Shown here: positions 1 through 8,371 of the stretch, one piece after another | How positions within the stretch are numbered: position 1 is the stretch's first letter | Layout of the letters: each line of letters starts with the position of its first letter | Assembly (NCBI GenBank): GCA_028874365.1 | Contig: JAPPJZ010000021.1 | Coordinates: forward strand, 1-64,000 | Direction: 5' to 3' | DNA from: Chloroflexota bacterium | Lineage (GTDB): Bacteria > Chloroflexota > Dehalococcoidia > Bin125 | DNA: 64,000 nt | Notes under the pieces: model-generated | Databases searched by the model: none | What the model was told of the DNA's origin: nothing | Seen by the model: only the letters and a program-made list of their open reading frames with translations | Translations under genes and position numbers: made by a program

Positions 1-3
1 ATG

Positions 4-54
4 CCCCCCTCTGTCACTTCGTGACATCTCCCCCCGCCGTTAGGCGGGGGGAGA
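4..54. repeat. Dispersed double-hairpin palindromic repeat, copy 1
   Basis: The element begins CCCCCCTCTGTCACT. It contains a short hairpin (GTCAC 13-17 with GTGAC 21-25) followed by a perfect 11-bp stem (CTCCCCCCGCC 28-38 with GGCGGGGGGAG 43-53, 4-nt loop). A near-identical copy, differing almost only in the loops, lies inside tatD from 15888. This copy sits upstream of the nuo operon. Confidence 0.85.
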
Positions 55-63
55 TGGGAGGGA

Positions 64-111
64 CCCTCACCCCAACCTGCTCCCTCGGGCAGAGGGGATC
101 GGAGCGGGGGG
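64..111. repeat. Degenerate copy of the CCCTCACCCC...GAGAGGG hairpin repeat
   Basis: This stretch starts CCCTCACCCCAACC and continues with a C-rich arm and a G-rich arm. A cleaner copy with a perfect 9-bp stem lies at 14469-14518. Here the stem is imperfect. It directly follows the first palindromic repeat. Confidence 0.6.
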
Positions 112-114
112 CGA

Positions 115-143
115 TTGAGTGAGTTGAAGCTGGTGCATATACT
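115..143 (+). promoter_or_regulatory. Candidate sigma70-type promoter of the nuo operon
   Basis: TTGAGT at 115-120 and TATACT at 138-143 are separated by 17 bp. That gives a 4/6 match for the -35 and 5/6 for the -10. Transcription would start near 150 and leave a leader of about 50 nt before nuoA. A 6-bp GC stem-loop (CCCGCC 156-161, GGCGGG 168-173) lies in that leader. Confidence 0.55.
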
Positions 144-200
144 CCCTCAGAGTCGCCCGCCAACTTCGGCGGGTATCCGAGGCAGAGCGGGGTCGTCCAG

Positions 201-581
201 ATGGACAATGTGCTGGAGCAGTACGGGCACCTCGGCATCCTGCTGATCTTTGCCGCGTTGTTCCCATCGCTCCCGCTGATCGCCTCGTGGGCGATGTTCA
301 AGTTTGGTCTGCGTCCGCGGCTGCCCAACGCGGTGAAGTCGGACACCTATGAGTGCGGGGTCGAGACCGAGGGTCCGACCTGGGTGCAATTCAATTTCCG
401 CTACTACCTCGTCGCGCTGATCTTCGTGCTGTTCGACGTCGAGGTCATCTTCCTCTTCCCGCTGGCGGTAGCGCTGGATTCCGTCGTCGTGACGGGACTG
501 GTGGCGGCGCTGATCTTTATTGCCGTGCTCTTCCTGGGACTGGTCTATGAATGGCGCCGACAAGCGCTGGAGTGGCGCTGA
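201..581 (+). CDS. nuoA: NADH-quinone oxidoreductase subunit A
   Basis: NuoA is a small membrane subunit of complex I at the junction of the peripheral and membrane arms. The protein has 126 residues, normal for the family. It shows three hydrophobic segments (about 10-32, 67-90 and 95-117) and the family loop KSDTYECGVE at 46-55 with its conserved Cys52. LFDVEVIFLFP follows at 77-87. It is the first gene of the operon. The next gene starts 2 bp after its stop, so there is no room for nuoB, which normally follows nuoA. No strong ribosome binding site is visible before the ATG. Confidence 0.96.
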   Translation: MDNVLEQYGHLGILLIFAALFPSLPLIASWAMFKFGLRPRLPNAVKSDTYECGVETEGPTWVQFNFRYYLVALIFVLFDVEVIFLFPLAVALDSVVVTGLVAALIFIAVLFLGLVYEWRRQALEWR

Positions 582-582
582 C

Positions 583-1182
583 ATGACCAGCCAGTACGAC
601 GCCACCGCCGCGATGGAGATCGTCAACGCAGACGCGCCCGGCGCGGCCTGTGTCGAGGACGGCGTCCTGTTCCTCGAACCCTCTGAACTGGCCGGCGCGG
701 TGCGGACGCTGCGTGATTCTGAGGAGAGCGACCTAGTGTTCCTCTCCAACCTGACCGCGGTTGACCGAGAGCTTCACTTCGAGTTGGTGTACCACCTGCA
801 GTCGCTGGACCTGAATCACATCCTCCAGGTCAAGGCGCGAGTGACGGATCGGGAAGATCCGGCGCTGCCGTCCTTGACCGGCGTCTACCACGGCGCGCAT
901 TTGCAGGAGCGGGAGGTCTACGACCTGTTCGGGATCCGCTTTGAGGGACACCCGGATTTGCGACGGATGTTCCTCTGGGACGGGTTCCCCGGCTATCCGC
1001 TGCGCAAGGATTTCCTGCAGATGCCGGGACAGGTGCGGGCCGGATTGCCCGGTTTCCCGCACGAGAGCGTAGAGAACGCCTGGCCGGTGCCGGGCAGCGT
1101 GCCGCAGCGTCCGATGCACCCGAACGATCCGCAGCCGGAGGGCGAGCTGGTTGTTGCGGAAGAGGGTGAGGAAACGTCGTGA
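583..1182 (+). CDS. nuoC: NADH-quinone oxidoreductase subunit C
   Basis: NuoC (30 kDa-type subunit) is part of the peripheral arm that carries electrons to quinone, and it holds no cofactor. I chose the ATG at 583 rather than the in-frame upstream ATG at 520, which lies inside nuoA. The product has 199 residues. The family signature EREVYDLFG is at 109-117, followed by a conserved DLRRM and a YPLRKDF segment. The C-terminal 50 residues are proline- and acid-rich. The stop overlaps the GTG of nuoD in a GTGA overlap, suggesting coupled translation. NuoC and NuoD are separate genes, not fused. Confidence 0.95.
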   Translation: MTSQYDATAAMEIVNADAPGAACVEDGVLFLEPSELAGAVRTLRDSEESDLVFLSNLTAVDRELHFELVYHLQSLDLNHILQVKARVTDREDPALPSLTGVYHGAHLQEREVYDLFGIRFEGHPDLRRMFLWDGFPGYPLRKDFLQMPGQVRAGLPGFPHESVENAWPVPGSVPQRPMHPNDPQPEGELVVAEEGEETS

Positions 1183-2339
1183 CGACCGCTGACGACACCC
1201 GGCTGGCGATGCAGGGGACGATCGAAGCGCTGACGACGGGGGACGGCTCAGAGCCCGTCGTCGTCAACCTGGGCCCGCAGCACCCGTCGACGCACGGCGT
1301 GTTTCGGCTCAAGGTCACCCTCGACGGCGAGATCGTGCAGGACGCGGAGATGCGGATCGGCTATCTGCATCGCTCGATGGAAAAGCTGGCCGAGGAACGC
1401 ACCTACACCCAGAACATTCCCTTCACCGACCGGATTGACTACCTGGCCGCGATGTCGAACAACCTGGCCTACTGCCTCGCGGCTGAAGAACTGCTCGGCA
1501 TCCAGGTACCGCCGCGGGCCAACGCAATCCGGGTGATGTTCGCCGAGCTGCAGCGGGTCGCCTCGCACGCGATGGCGAACGGGACATTCATCAACGACTG
1601 CGGCGCCTGGCATACGCCTCTGTTCCACATGTTCCGCGACCGCGAGCGGGTGCTCGACATGTTCGAGATGACCTGCGGCGCGAGGCTGACGACGAACTAC
1701 ATGCGGATCGGCGGGGTCGCCTTCGATCTTCCAGACGAGCTCTTGCCGACGCTGGAACAGTTCCTGGCCGATATGCCGGAGAACATCGCGAACTACGAGG
1801 CGCTGCTGCTGGAGAACGAGATTCTGCATGCGCGTGCTCGCGGAATTGGCGTGATTTCACCGGAGATGGCGATCAACTCGTCGCTCTCGGGTCCGGTGCT
1901 GCGGGCGACCGGCGTGCCGTGGGATTTGCGCAAGGCGAATCCGTACTGCGGCTACGAAGACTACGAGTTCGACGTGCCGGTCGGCGAGCAGGGCGACTGC
2001 TTCGACCGCTTCCTGGTACGAATGGCCGAGGTCAAGGAGAGCCTGAGGATCCTACGCCAGGTCGTCGACAATCTGCCCGACGGTCCGTGGCTGGCCGACG
2101 TGCCGCTGCACGCCCGACCTGAGCCCGGCGAGTCGTATGCGCGGGTGGAATCTCCGCGCGGCGAACTGGGCTTCTACCTGGTCTCGGACGGCGGTCCGGC
2201 GCCGTACCGGTTCCACTGCCGGCCGCCGTCGCTGATCAACCTGTCGGCGCTGAAGGAGATGTCGATCGGCGGGACGCTGGCAGACGCGATCGTGACGCTG
2301 GGTTCGATTGACATCGTGGTGGGGGAGATCGACCGATGA
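1179..2339 (+). CDS. nuoD: NADH-quinone oxidoreductase subunit D
   Basis: NuoD (49 kDa-type subunit) forms most of the quinone-binding pocket together with NuoB. The 386-residue protein begins with GTG overlapping the nuoC stop. It contains the conserved GPQHPSTHG at 32-40 and GYLHRSMEKL at 61-70, then a full-length hydrogenase-like fold ending in the typical D-I-V-V-G-E-I-D-R tail. Its stop overlaps the nuoH start (ATGA). Its usual partner NuoB is not encoded in the window, so the quinone site must be completed by a subunit encoded elsewhere. Confidence 0.97.
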   Translation: MTTADDTRLAMQGTIEALTTGDGSEPVVVNLGPQHPSTHGVFRLKVTLDGEIVQDAEMRIGYLHRSMEKLAEERTYTQNIPFTDRIDYLAAMSNNLAYCLAAEELLGIQVPPRANAIRVMFAELQRVASHAMANGTFINDCGAWHTPLFHMFRDRERVLDMFEMTCGARLTTNYMRIGGVAFDLPDELLPTLEQFLADMPENIANYEALLLENEILHARARGIGVISPEMAINSSLSGPVLRATGVPWDLRKANPYCGYEDYEFDVPVGEQGDCFDRFLVRMAEVKESLRILRQVVDNLPDGPWLADVPLHARPEPGESYARVESPRGELGFYLVSDGGPAPYRFHCRPPSLINLSALKEMSIGGTLADAIVTLGSIDIVVGEIDR

Positions 2340-3652
2340 TCGACCTCACCGGCCTGGCGAGCGTGCTCGGCTCCACGATGGGGGCCTGGTACGACTTCCG
2401 CGACCTGAACAACCTGCAGCGGTTGATCACCGAGTGGATCGCCGATTGGGGTCCAGACTGGTTGGCCTCGATCATCGCCGGTGTGCTGGGCACGCTGGGC
2501 ATTCTCGGCGTGATCGGACCGACGCTGTTGATCCTGATCTGGGTCGAGCGCAAGGTGATCGCCCGCTTCCAGCAGCGCTACGGACCCAATCGGGTCGGCC
2601 CCAAGGGGCTGCTGCAACCGGTGGCCGACGCCGTCAAGCTGATCCTCAAGGAACAGCTCGCCCCGCGCGCCGCGGACAAGCTGATCTTCTTCCTGCCGCC
2701 GGTGCTGATCTTCGTGCCCGGAGTCTTGATCTGGGGCGTGCTGCCCTTCGGTCCGCGGATGTCGGTCGCTGATCTCAATGTCGGCGTGCTGTTCCTGTTG
2801 GCCGTCTCGGGTACGACGGTGCTGGTGATCTTCATGGCCGGCTGGTCGTCAAACAACAAGTACGCGCTGTTCGGAGCGATGCGGGCCGTGGCGATGTCGA
2901 TCTCATACGAGGTACCGATGGTGCTGGCGCTGCTGACACTGGTCGTGTTCTCGGGCACGATGTCGATCAACGGGATCGTCCAGTGGCAACAGCAGGAGGA
3001 TGTGATCTTCATCCTCTTGTTCCCGCTCTCGGCGATCGCGTTCTTCTTTGCTGCGTCGGCGGAACTGAACCGGACGCCGGCGGATATCTCGGAGGCGGAA
3101 TCGGAGATTGTGGCCGGTTATCACACCGAATACTCGGGGATGCGATTCGGGCTGTTCTACGCGGTCGAGCTTGGTAACACGCTGGTGGTTTCGGCGTTCA
3201 TCGCGACGTTCTTCCTCGGCGGCTGGTGGTTGTGGGGCCTGGATCAGTGGGTGCCGAGCTGGATCATCCTGCTGGTCAAGACAGGCGCGGTCTACTTCCT
3301 GCTGATCTGGACGCGCGGCACGCTGCCTCGGCTGCGAGTTGATCAGTTGATGGGCTTCTGCTGGAAGGCGCTGGTGCCGGCGACGTTGTTGTTTGTCGTG
3401 GTGGCGTTCGTCGAGCGGACGCTACTGGTCTCGGAGGGCTGGGACACGACCGTGGCTCTGCCGGTCATGGCGGTGATCAACATTGCTCTGACGTTGGGGG
3501 CAATCCTGCTGTTTGCGCGGGTTTCGCGTCCGGCTCCGTTGCGGCGACCGGCTCGGATTCGGATGGCCGGCGCGCAGATCGGTGGTCTGAGAGCCGCCCG
3601 ACAGGTTGCCTCGCGGACTGAGGAACCGCAGTTGCAGGTAGGTGGTGACTAG
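2336..3652 (+). CDS. nuoH: NADH-quinone oxidoreductase subunit H
   Basis: NuoH (ND1) is the membrane subunit that lines the entrance of the quinone chamber. The 438-residue protein has about eight or nine hydrophobic segments. Family hallmarks are ERKVIARFQQRYGPNRVGP at 71-89 and the acidic loop AELNRTPADISEAESE at 242-257. After the last membrane segment there is a basic tail of roughly 45 residues, longer than in many homologues. The start ATG overlaps the nuoD stop. nuoI normally follows nuoH; here nuoJ begins 3 bp after the stop. Confidence 0.97.
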   Translation: MIDLTGLASVLGSTMGAWYDFRDLNNLQRLITEWIADWGPDWLASIIAGVLGTLGILGVIGPTLLILIWVERKVIARFQQRYGPNRVGPKGLLQPVADAVKLILKEQLAPRAADKLIFFLPPVLIFVPGVLIWGVLPFGPRMSVADLNVGVLFLLAVSGTTVLVIFMAGWSSNNKYALFGAMRAVAMSISYEVPMVLALLTLVVFSGTMSINGIVQWQQQEDVIFILLFPLSAIAFFFAASAELNRTPADISEAESEIVAGYHTEYSGMRFGLFYAVELGNTLVVSAFIATFFLGGWWLWGLDQWVPSWIILLVKTGAVYFLLIWTRGTLPRLRVDQLMGFCWKALVPATLLFVVVAFVERTLLVSEGWDTTVALPVMAVINIALTLGAILLFARVSRPAPLRRPARIRMAGAQIGGLRAARQVASRTEEPQLQVGGD

Positions 3653-3655
3653 GTC

Positions 3656-4276
3656 ATGAGCGACTTCGGCTTCCACCTGGCGTTCTGGTCGCTCGGGGCG
3701 ATGACCATCGGCGGGGCGTCGATGATCCTGATCAGCCGCAACCTGATCCACGCGGTGATCTGGCTGGTGATGTCGATGCTTGGGGTTGCGGGGCTGTATC
3801 TGACGCTGTCGGCCGATTTCATCGCGGTTGTGCAGGTGCTGATCTACGTGGGGGCGATTTCGGTGCTGATGCTGTTCGCGATCATGCTGACGCCTCGGGC
3901 GGAGCGGGATAACTCACAGAACATCAAGACGGCGGGTCCAGCGGGGCTGGTTGTGTTGATGGTGATGATCGCGACGATGTGGGTGGCGATCGATACCGAC
4001 TGGGGCGCGGTTCGAGAGGCGGCACTGACGGAGCAGGCCCGGTTGATCGGAGAGAGCCTGATCAAGCACTACATCCTGCCATTTGAGATCGGGGCGGTGT
4101 TGTTGACAGCGGCGTTGGTGGGTGCGATTGCGCTGGCTCGGCAGGACGATGAGGATGCGGCGGTTCATGCAGCGTCGCTGCAGGCCGAGCTGGAGGGGGA
4201 GGGAGCGGTTGATCCGGTTGACGTTGTTGACCCACCGATCGCCGCCGACGCCTCCGATTCCGAGGCGACCTCATGA
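3656..4276 (+). CDS. nuoJ: NADH-quinone oxidoreductase subunit J
   Basis: NuoJ (ND6) is a five-helix membrane subunit next to NuoK and NuoH. The 206-residue protein has five hydrophobic stretches. The conserved VQVLIYVGAISVLMLF segment is third, the helix known to shift during turnover in complex I. The C-terminal ~40 residues are hydrophilic and acidic. The stop overlaps the start of nuoK by ATGA, so the two are probably translated together. Confidence 0.94.
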   Translation: MSDFGFHLAFWSLGAMTIGGASMILISRNLIHAVIWLVMSMLGVAGLYLTLSADFIAVVQVLIYVGAISVLMLFAIMLTPRAERDNSQNIKTAGPAGLVVLMVMIATMWVAIDTDWGAVREAALTEQARLIGESLIKHYILPFEIGAVLLTAALVGAIALARQDDEDAAVHAASLQAELEGEGAVDPVDVVDPPIAADASDSEATS

Positions 4277-4587
4277 CCATTGGAATTGAGCACTACCTAA
4301 CGCTGGGGGCGCTGCTGTTCTGCATCGGCTTCTTCATTGCGTTGTCGAAGAAGAATGCGATTGGGGTATTGATCGGCGTCGAGCTGATGCTGAACGCCGT
4401 GAATCTGACGCTGGTGGCGTTCTCGCGCTTCGGTTCGGCGGAAGTGGCGCTGTCGACGCAGGTGTTCGTCGTGTTCATCATCGCGGTGGCGGCGGCGGAA
4501 GTGGCGGTGGGGTTGGCGCTGGCGCTGGTCGTCTATCGCAACCGGCAGACGATCTCTGTCGACCGCACGACGTTGTTGAGGGGTTGA
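4273..4587 (+). CDS. nuoK: NADH-quinone oxidoreductase subunit K
   Basis: NuoK (ND4L) is a three-helix subunit with a buried glutamate pair in the proton path. The protein has 104 residues. Glu37, in GVLIGVELMLNAVNL, and Glu76, in AAAEVAVGLAL, match the conserved glutamates of the family. The gene overlaps nuoJ and is followed after 6 bp by a small ORF that does not belong to standard nuo operons. Confidence 0.96.
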   Translation: MTIGIEHYLTLGALLFCIGFFIALSKKNAIGVLIGVELMLNAVNLTLVAFSRFGSAEVALSTQVFVVFIIAVAAAEVAVGLALALVVYRNRQTISVDRTTLLRG

Positions 4588-4593
4588 CGCGCC

Positions 4594-4788
4594 ATGTGGG
4601 CACCCTTGATGACCGCGTCGAATCGTTACGTGGCGGAGACGCTGCGGGAGTTGCTCTTTGCCGAGGGCGTGTCGGTGCGGTTCGTGGTTGAGCCGGATCG
4701 CAAGGATGAGGGCGATTTCGCGCCGGTGATTCTGATGGTGCCGGACTCGAAGACGCACGTGGCTCGGGAAATCCTGGGGAAGGTGTAG
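4594..4788 (+). CDS. Small DUF2007-like protein inserted between nuoK and nuoL
   Basis: This ORF encodes 64 residues starting MWAPLMTASNRYVAETLREL. It fills the gap between nuoK and nuoL with only 6 and 4 bp to spare, so it looks like a true member of the operon. The layout resembles DUF2007 proteins, a small ferredoxin-like or GlnB-like putative signal family: a short strand, a helix with A-E-T-L, then a strand such as V-S-V-R-F-V-V-E and a late I-L-M-V-P. There are no cysteines and no membrane segment. The assignment rests on pattern memory only. A role in regulating or assembling complex I is inferred from position alone. Confidence 0.72.
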   Translation: MWAPLMTASNRYVAETLRELLFAEGVSVRFVVEPDRKDEGDFAPVILMVPDSKTHVAREILGKV

Positions 4789-4792
4789 CGGC

Positions 4793-6808
4793 GTGCCCGA
4801 GACCATCTTCTGGGTGATTCTCTTCCTGCCGCTGACGGCATTCGTGTTGGCCGGGATTTCTGCCGTCAATCAGCACCTGCAACGCCAGATTCCGGAGTGG
4901 GATCCGAACTATCCGCGGTCATGGAAGCCGATTGCGGACCAGTTCTGCGGACCGCGGCTGGCCTCGACGCCGCTGATCATTGCGCTGGCGGTTGCGTTTC
5001 TGCTGGCAGTGATCAACCTGATCGACTCGATTGGGCTGCGCGGTCTGCCGCTCAACATTGGCACGCACGAGTTGTTCACGGCTGGTGAACTGGTGGTCAA
5101 CGTTGGCGTGCGGATCGACGGGCTGACGTCGGTGATGCTCGTGGTCGTGACCGGTGTGTCGCTGCTGGTTCAGGTCTACTCGACCGGCTACATGGACGGC
5201 GACCACGGGTACCGTCGCTACTTCGCGTTCATGGCGCTGTTCACGACCTCGATGCTGGGACTGGTCCTGGCCGACAACCTGCTGATGCTCTTCGCCTTCT
5301 GGGAGCTGGTCGGTCTGACTTCGTACCTGTTGATCGGTTTCTGGTTCCACCGACCGGCGGCCGCGGCGGCGGCGAAGAAGGCATTCCTGGTCACGCGATT
5401 GGGTGACTTGGGGATGCTCGCGGCGATGATTCTGATCTTCAGCAAGACCGGGACGCTGGACATTGCCTCGATCAACGCGCTCGCCGACAGCGGGGCAGAG
5501 GCGGGGATGTTCGCGTTCAACGGGCTGCTGATCGGGCAGACGGCGATGACGCTGTTCGGCCTCGGCCTGATTGCCGGGGCGGTCGGCAAGTCGGCCCAGT
5601 TCCCGCTGCACATCTGGCTGCCCGACGCCATGGAAGGTCCGACGCCGGTTTCGGCGCTGGTGCACTCGGCGACGATGGTCGCGGCCGGCGTCTACCTGCT
5701 GGCGCGCTTCTTCCCGGTCATTCACGCCTCATCGACGGCGTCCGACCTGATTGCCTGGATCGGCGCGGGTACTGCGCTCGGCGCGGCGATCCTGGCGATG
5801 GTGCAGGTGGACATCAAGCGGGTGCTGGCATATTCGACTATTTCGCAGCTCGCCTACATGATGTTTGCCATCGGCGTCGGTGGTTATGCGGCGGCCGTGT
5901 TCCACCTCATGACGCATGCGTTCTTCAAGGCGATGTTGTTCCTCGGCTCGGGCTCGGTGAACCACTCGACGAACACGTTCGACATGCGCAAGATGGGTGG
6001 TCTGCGGACGCTGATGCCGATCACGTTCGGGACCTTCATCATCGGCACGTTGGCGCTGGCGGGGATTGTGCCGTTGTCCGGGTTCTGGTCCAAGGATGAG
6101 ATCCTGATCGAGGCCTGGGACAACAACAAGGGCGTGTTCGTGCTGGGTCTGCTGGCGGCAGGGCTGACCGCGGCTTACATGGTGCGCGCGGTGTACATGA
6201 CGTTCTTCGGCGAGTATCGGGGCGGCGAGGAAGTCGTACCGGGCGAGCACGGCAACGAGGATCCGTCGCATCCGCACGAGTCGCCGCGCAGCATGACGAC
6301 TCCGCTGATCATCCTCGCGGTGATCTCGGTTGTGGCCGGATTCCTGACGTTCGGCGGCGAGTTCCAGACGTGGGTGTACGGCGCTCTGCCGGATCCGCAT
6401 GAGGGCAAGTTCCACTGGAGCTGGGGCATCTTCCTGGGCTCGACGGCGCTGGCCGTCGGGGCGGGATTCGTTGCCTACTGGTTCATGCGCAACCGCGAGC
6501 GGGTGCGCAGTTGGGGCGTCGGAGGGATCTGGCCGATTCCGGAGGCGCAGAAGTTTGCGACGGAGCTGTTCTATCTCGACTCGCTGGCCGAGAATCTGCT
6601 GGCTCGGCGAGTCTTCTACGGCTGGATTGCCCGATCGTCGGCCTGGTTCGACGCCGCCGTCGTTGACGGAGTGGTCAACCGCGCCTGGCGCGAAGGGTTG
6701 ACCATTTCCAACGGCGCCCGGTTCGTGCAGAACGGATGGGTGCAGGCGGGCACACTATCGATTGGACTCGGCGGCATGATCATCTGGATCGCCGTCGTGC
6801 TGTTCTAG
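4793..6808 (+). CDS. nuoL: NADH-quinone oxidoreductase subunit L
   Basis: NuoL (ND5) is the distal antiporter-like subunit with a long C-terminal lateral helix. The 671-residue protein starts at GTG, 4 bp after the small ORF. It shows many hydrophobic segments and the Mrp-type proton-channel signature KSAQFPLHIWLPDAMEGPTP, followed by VSALVHSATMV and later histidines (HLMTHAFFKA). A hydrophilic stretch rich in His, Glu and Pro (about 480-500) precedes the last helices. Length and order are normal. nuoM follows after 9 bp. Confidence 0.97.
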   Translation: MPETIFWVILFLPLTAFVLAGISAVNQHLQRQIPEWDPNYPRSWKPIADQFCGPRLASTPLIIALAVAFLLAVINLIDSIGLRGLPLNIGTHELFTAGELVVNVGVRIDGLTSVMLVVVTGVSLLVQVYSTGYMDGDHGYRRYFAFMALFTTSMLGLVLADNLLMLFAFWELVGLTSYLLIGFWFHRPAAAAAAKKAFLVTRLGDLGMLAAMILIFSKTGTLDIASINALADSGAEAGMFAFNGLLIGQTAMTLFGLGLIAGAVGKSAQFPLHIWLPDAMEGPTPVSALVHSATMVAAGVYLLARFFPVIHASSTASDLIAWIGAGTALGAAILAMVQVDIKRVLAYSTISQLAYMMFAIGVGGYAAAVFHLMTHAFFKAMLFLGSGSVNHSTNTFDMRKMGGLRTLMPITFGTFIIGTLALAGIVPLSGFWSKDEILIEAWDNNKGVFVLGLLAAGLTAAYMVRAVYMTFFGEYRGGEEVVPGEHGNEDPSHPHESPRSMTTPLIILAVISVVAGFLTFGGEFQTWVYGALPDPHEGKFHWSWGIFLGSTALAVGAGFVAYWFMRNRERVRSWGVGGIWPIPEAQKFATELFYLDSLAENLLARRVFYGWIARSSAWFDAAVVDGVVNRAWREGLTISNGARFVQNGWVQAGTLSIGLGGMIIWIAVVLF

Positions 6809-6817
6809 GAGCGATAG

Positions 6818-8371
6818 ATGGATCCGGGCTTCCCCGTACTGTCGCTGCTGATCTTCCTGCCCCTCGTGGGTGTGTTGCTGATCGCGTTGCTGCCCGGTCG
6901 ACATACGCGGACCGAATGGCTGGTCCAGAACGCGCCGGGGAACGCGATCGATTACCCGAAGTGGATCGCGCTGGGCATTGCCCTCGCCACGTTGATCATC
7001 GCCCTGGTGATGTTCATCCTCTTCGACCGCTCGGTCTCGGGCTTCCAGTTCGTCGACGAGTTCGACTGGATTTCCGCCGAAGCGGTCGGCTTCAACGTCA
7101 CCTACGCCTTCGGCGTCGACGGACTGTCGATGCCGCTGGTCTTCCTGACCGCGTTCCTGACCGTCGTCGGCGTGCTCGTCTCCTGGCGCATCGATCTGCG
7201 CACCAAGGAATACTTCGCCTGGCTGCTCGTACTCGAGACTTCCGTGCTCGGCGTCTTCACCTCGCTCGACCTGATCTTCTTCTTCCTCTTCTGGGAACTC
7301 GAACTGGTCCCGATGTTCCTGCTGATCTCGATCTGGGGCAGCGGCAACCGCAACTACTCGGCGCTCAAGTTTGTGCTCTACACGGTGTTCGGCTCGGCCT
7401 TCATGCTGGCCGGGTTCCTGGCGATGGGCGTCGCCGCCGACACGTTCGACATCCGCGAGATCCGCCAGGACGCTCTGGCGGCGGCGTTCCTGCCGGCGCC
7501 GGTCATCTTCGCGTTCATCCTGATCGCCTTCTCGATCAAGCTGCCCGTCGTGCCGCTGCATACGTGGTTGCCCGACGCACATACCGACGCTCCGACGGCA
7601 GTCTCGGTGATCCTGGCCGGCGTGCTGCTGAAGATGGGCGGATACGGGATCCTGCGGCTGCTCTTCACACTGATGCCAGATGTCGGGGCCGACGCCGACG
7701 TTGCGCTGGCGATCATTGGGGTGGTCTCGATCGTGTACGGGGCGATCGTGACGATCAGGCAAACCGACTTGAAGCGGCTGATCGCGTATTCCTCCGTGTC
7801 GCATATGGGATTTGTGCTGTTAGGCGTGTCCGCGCTCGGAGTGACCGGGATGAGCGGCGCGGCGATGCAGCTGGTGACGCATGGCCTGATCACCGGCATG
7901 CTCTTCGTCATGGTCGGGCTGGTCTATGACCGCACGCATACGCGGCAGATCGCCGACATGCGCGGCCTGGCCCACTACATCCCGCTACTGGGGATCGGCA
8001 TGGTCTTCGCCGGTTTGGCCGGTCTCGGACTACCGGCGCTGGCCGGATTCGTGGCCGAGATCACGATCTTCCTGGGCGCGTTCGAGTCGCAAACTGCGGC
8101 GGTCTCGGTGGCGCTGCTCGGCGTGCTGCTGGCGGCGGCGTACATCCTGTGGGCGCTGCAGCGGACGTTCTTCGGACCCAAAGATGAGAAGTGGTCGCAT
8201 CTACCCGACGCCAACCACTGGAGCGAATACACGATCATTGGGGCGCTGATGGCGCTGATCGTTCTGCTCGGCGTCTACCCGTCAATCGTCATGGACCTGC
8301 TGGAGATGGGTGTTGAGCCGATCGTCGAAAACATCGAGACGTTCGTCTCGAGTGGGGCGGGAGGCGGCTGA
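6818..8371 (+). CDS. nuoM: NADH-quinone oxidoreductase subunit M
   Basis: NuoM (ND4) is an antiporter-like proton-pumping subunit. The 517-residue protein has about 14 hydrophobic segments. The conserved WELELVPMFLLI near the middle holds the key glutamate of the fifth helix, and LPDAHTDAPTAVSVILAG is the channel signature. A proton-path lysine follows in GVLLKMGGYG. Its last base is the first base of the nuoN start codon (TGATG), which indicates coupled translation. Confidence 0.97.
   Translation: MDPGFPVLSLLIFLPLVGVLLIALLPGRHTRTEWLVQNAPGNAIDYPKWIALGIALATLIIALVMFILFDRSVSGFQFVDEFDWISAEAVGFNVTYAFGVDGLSMPLVFLTAFLTVVGVLVSWRIDLRTKEYFAWLLVLETSVLGVFTSLDLIFFFLFWELELVPMFLLISIWGSGNRNYSALKFVLYTVFGSAFMLAGFLAMGVAADTFDIREIRQDALAAAFLPAPVIFAFILIAFSIKLPVVPLHTWLPDAHTDAPTAVSVILAGVLLKMGGYGILRLLFTLMPDVGADADVALAIIGVVSIVYGAIVTIRQTDLKRLIAYSSVSHMGFVLLGVSALGVTGMSGAAMQLVTHGLITGMLFVMVGLVYDRTHTRQIADMRGLAHYIPLLGIGMVFAGLAGLGLPALAGFVAEITIFLGAFESQTAAVSVALLGVLLAAAYILWALQRTFFGPKDEKWSHLPDANHWSEYTIIGALMALIVLLGVYPSIVMDLLEMGVEPIVENIETFVSSGAGGG

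Noticed and set aside
575-590. Hidden nuoB between nuoA and nuoC
   Set aside because: Only 2 bp separate the genes and no NuoB cysteine motif is seen in any frame nearby.
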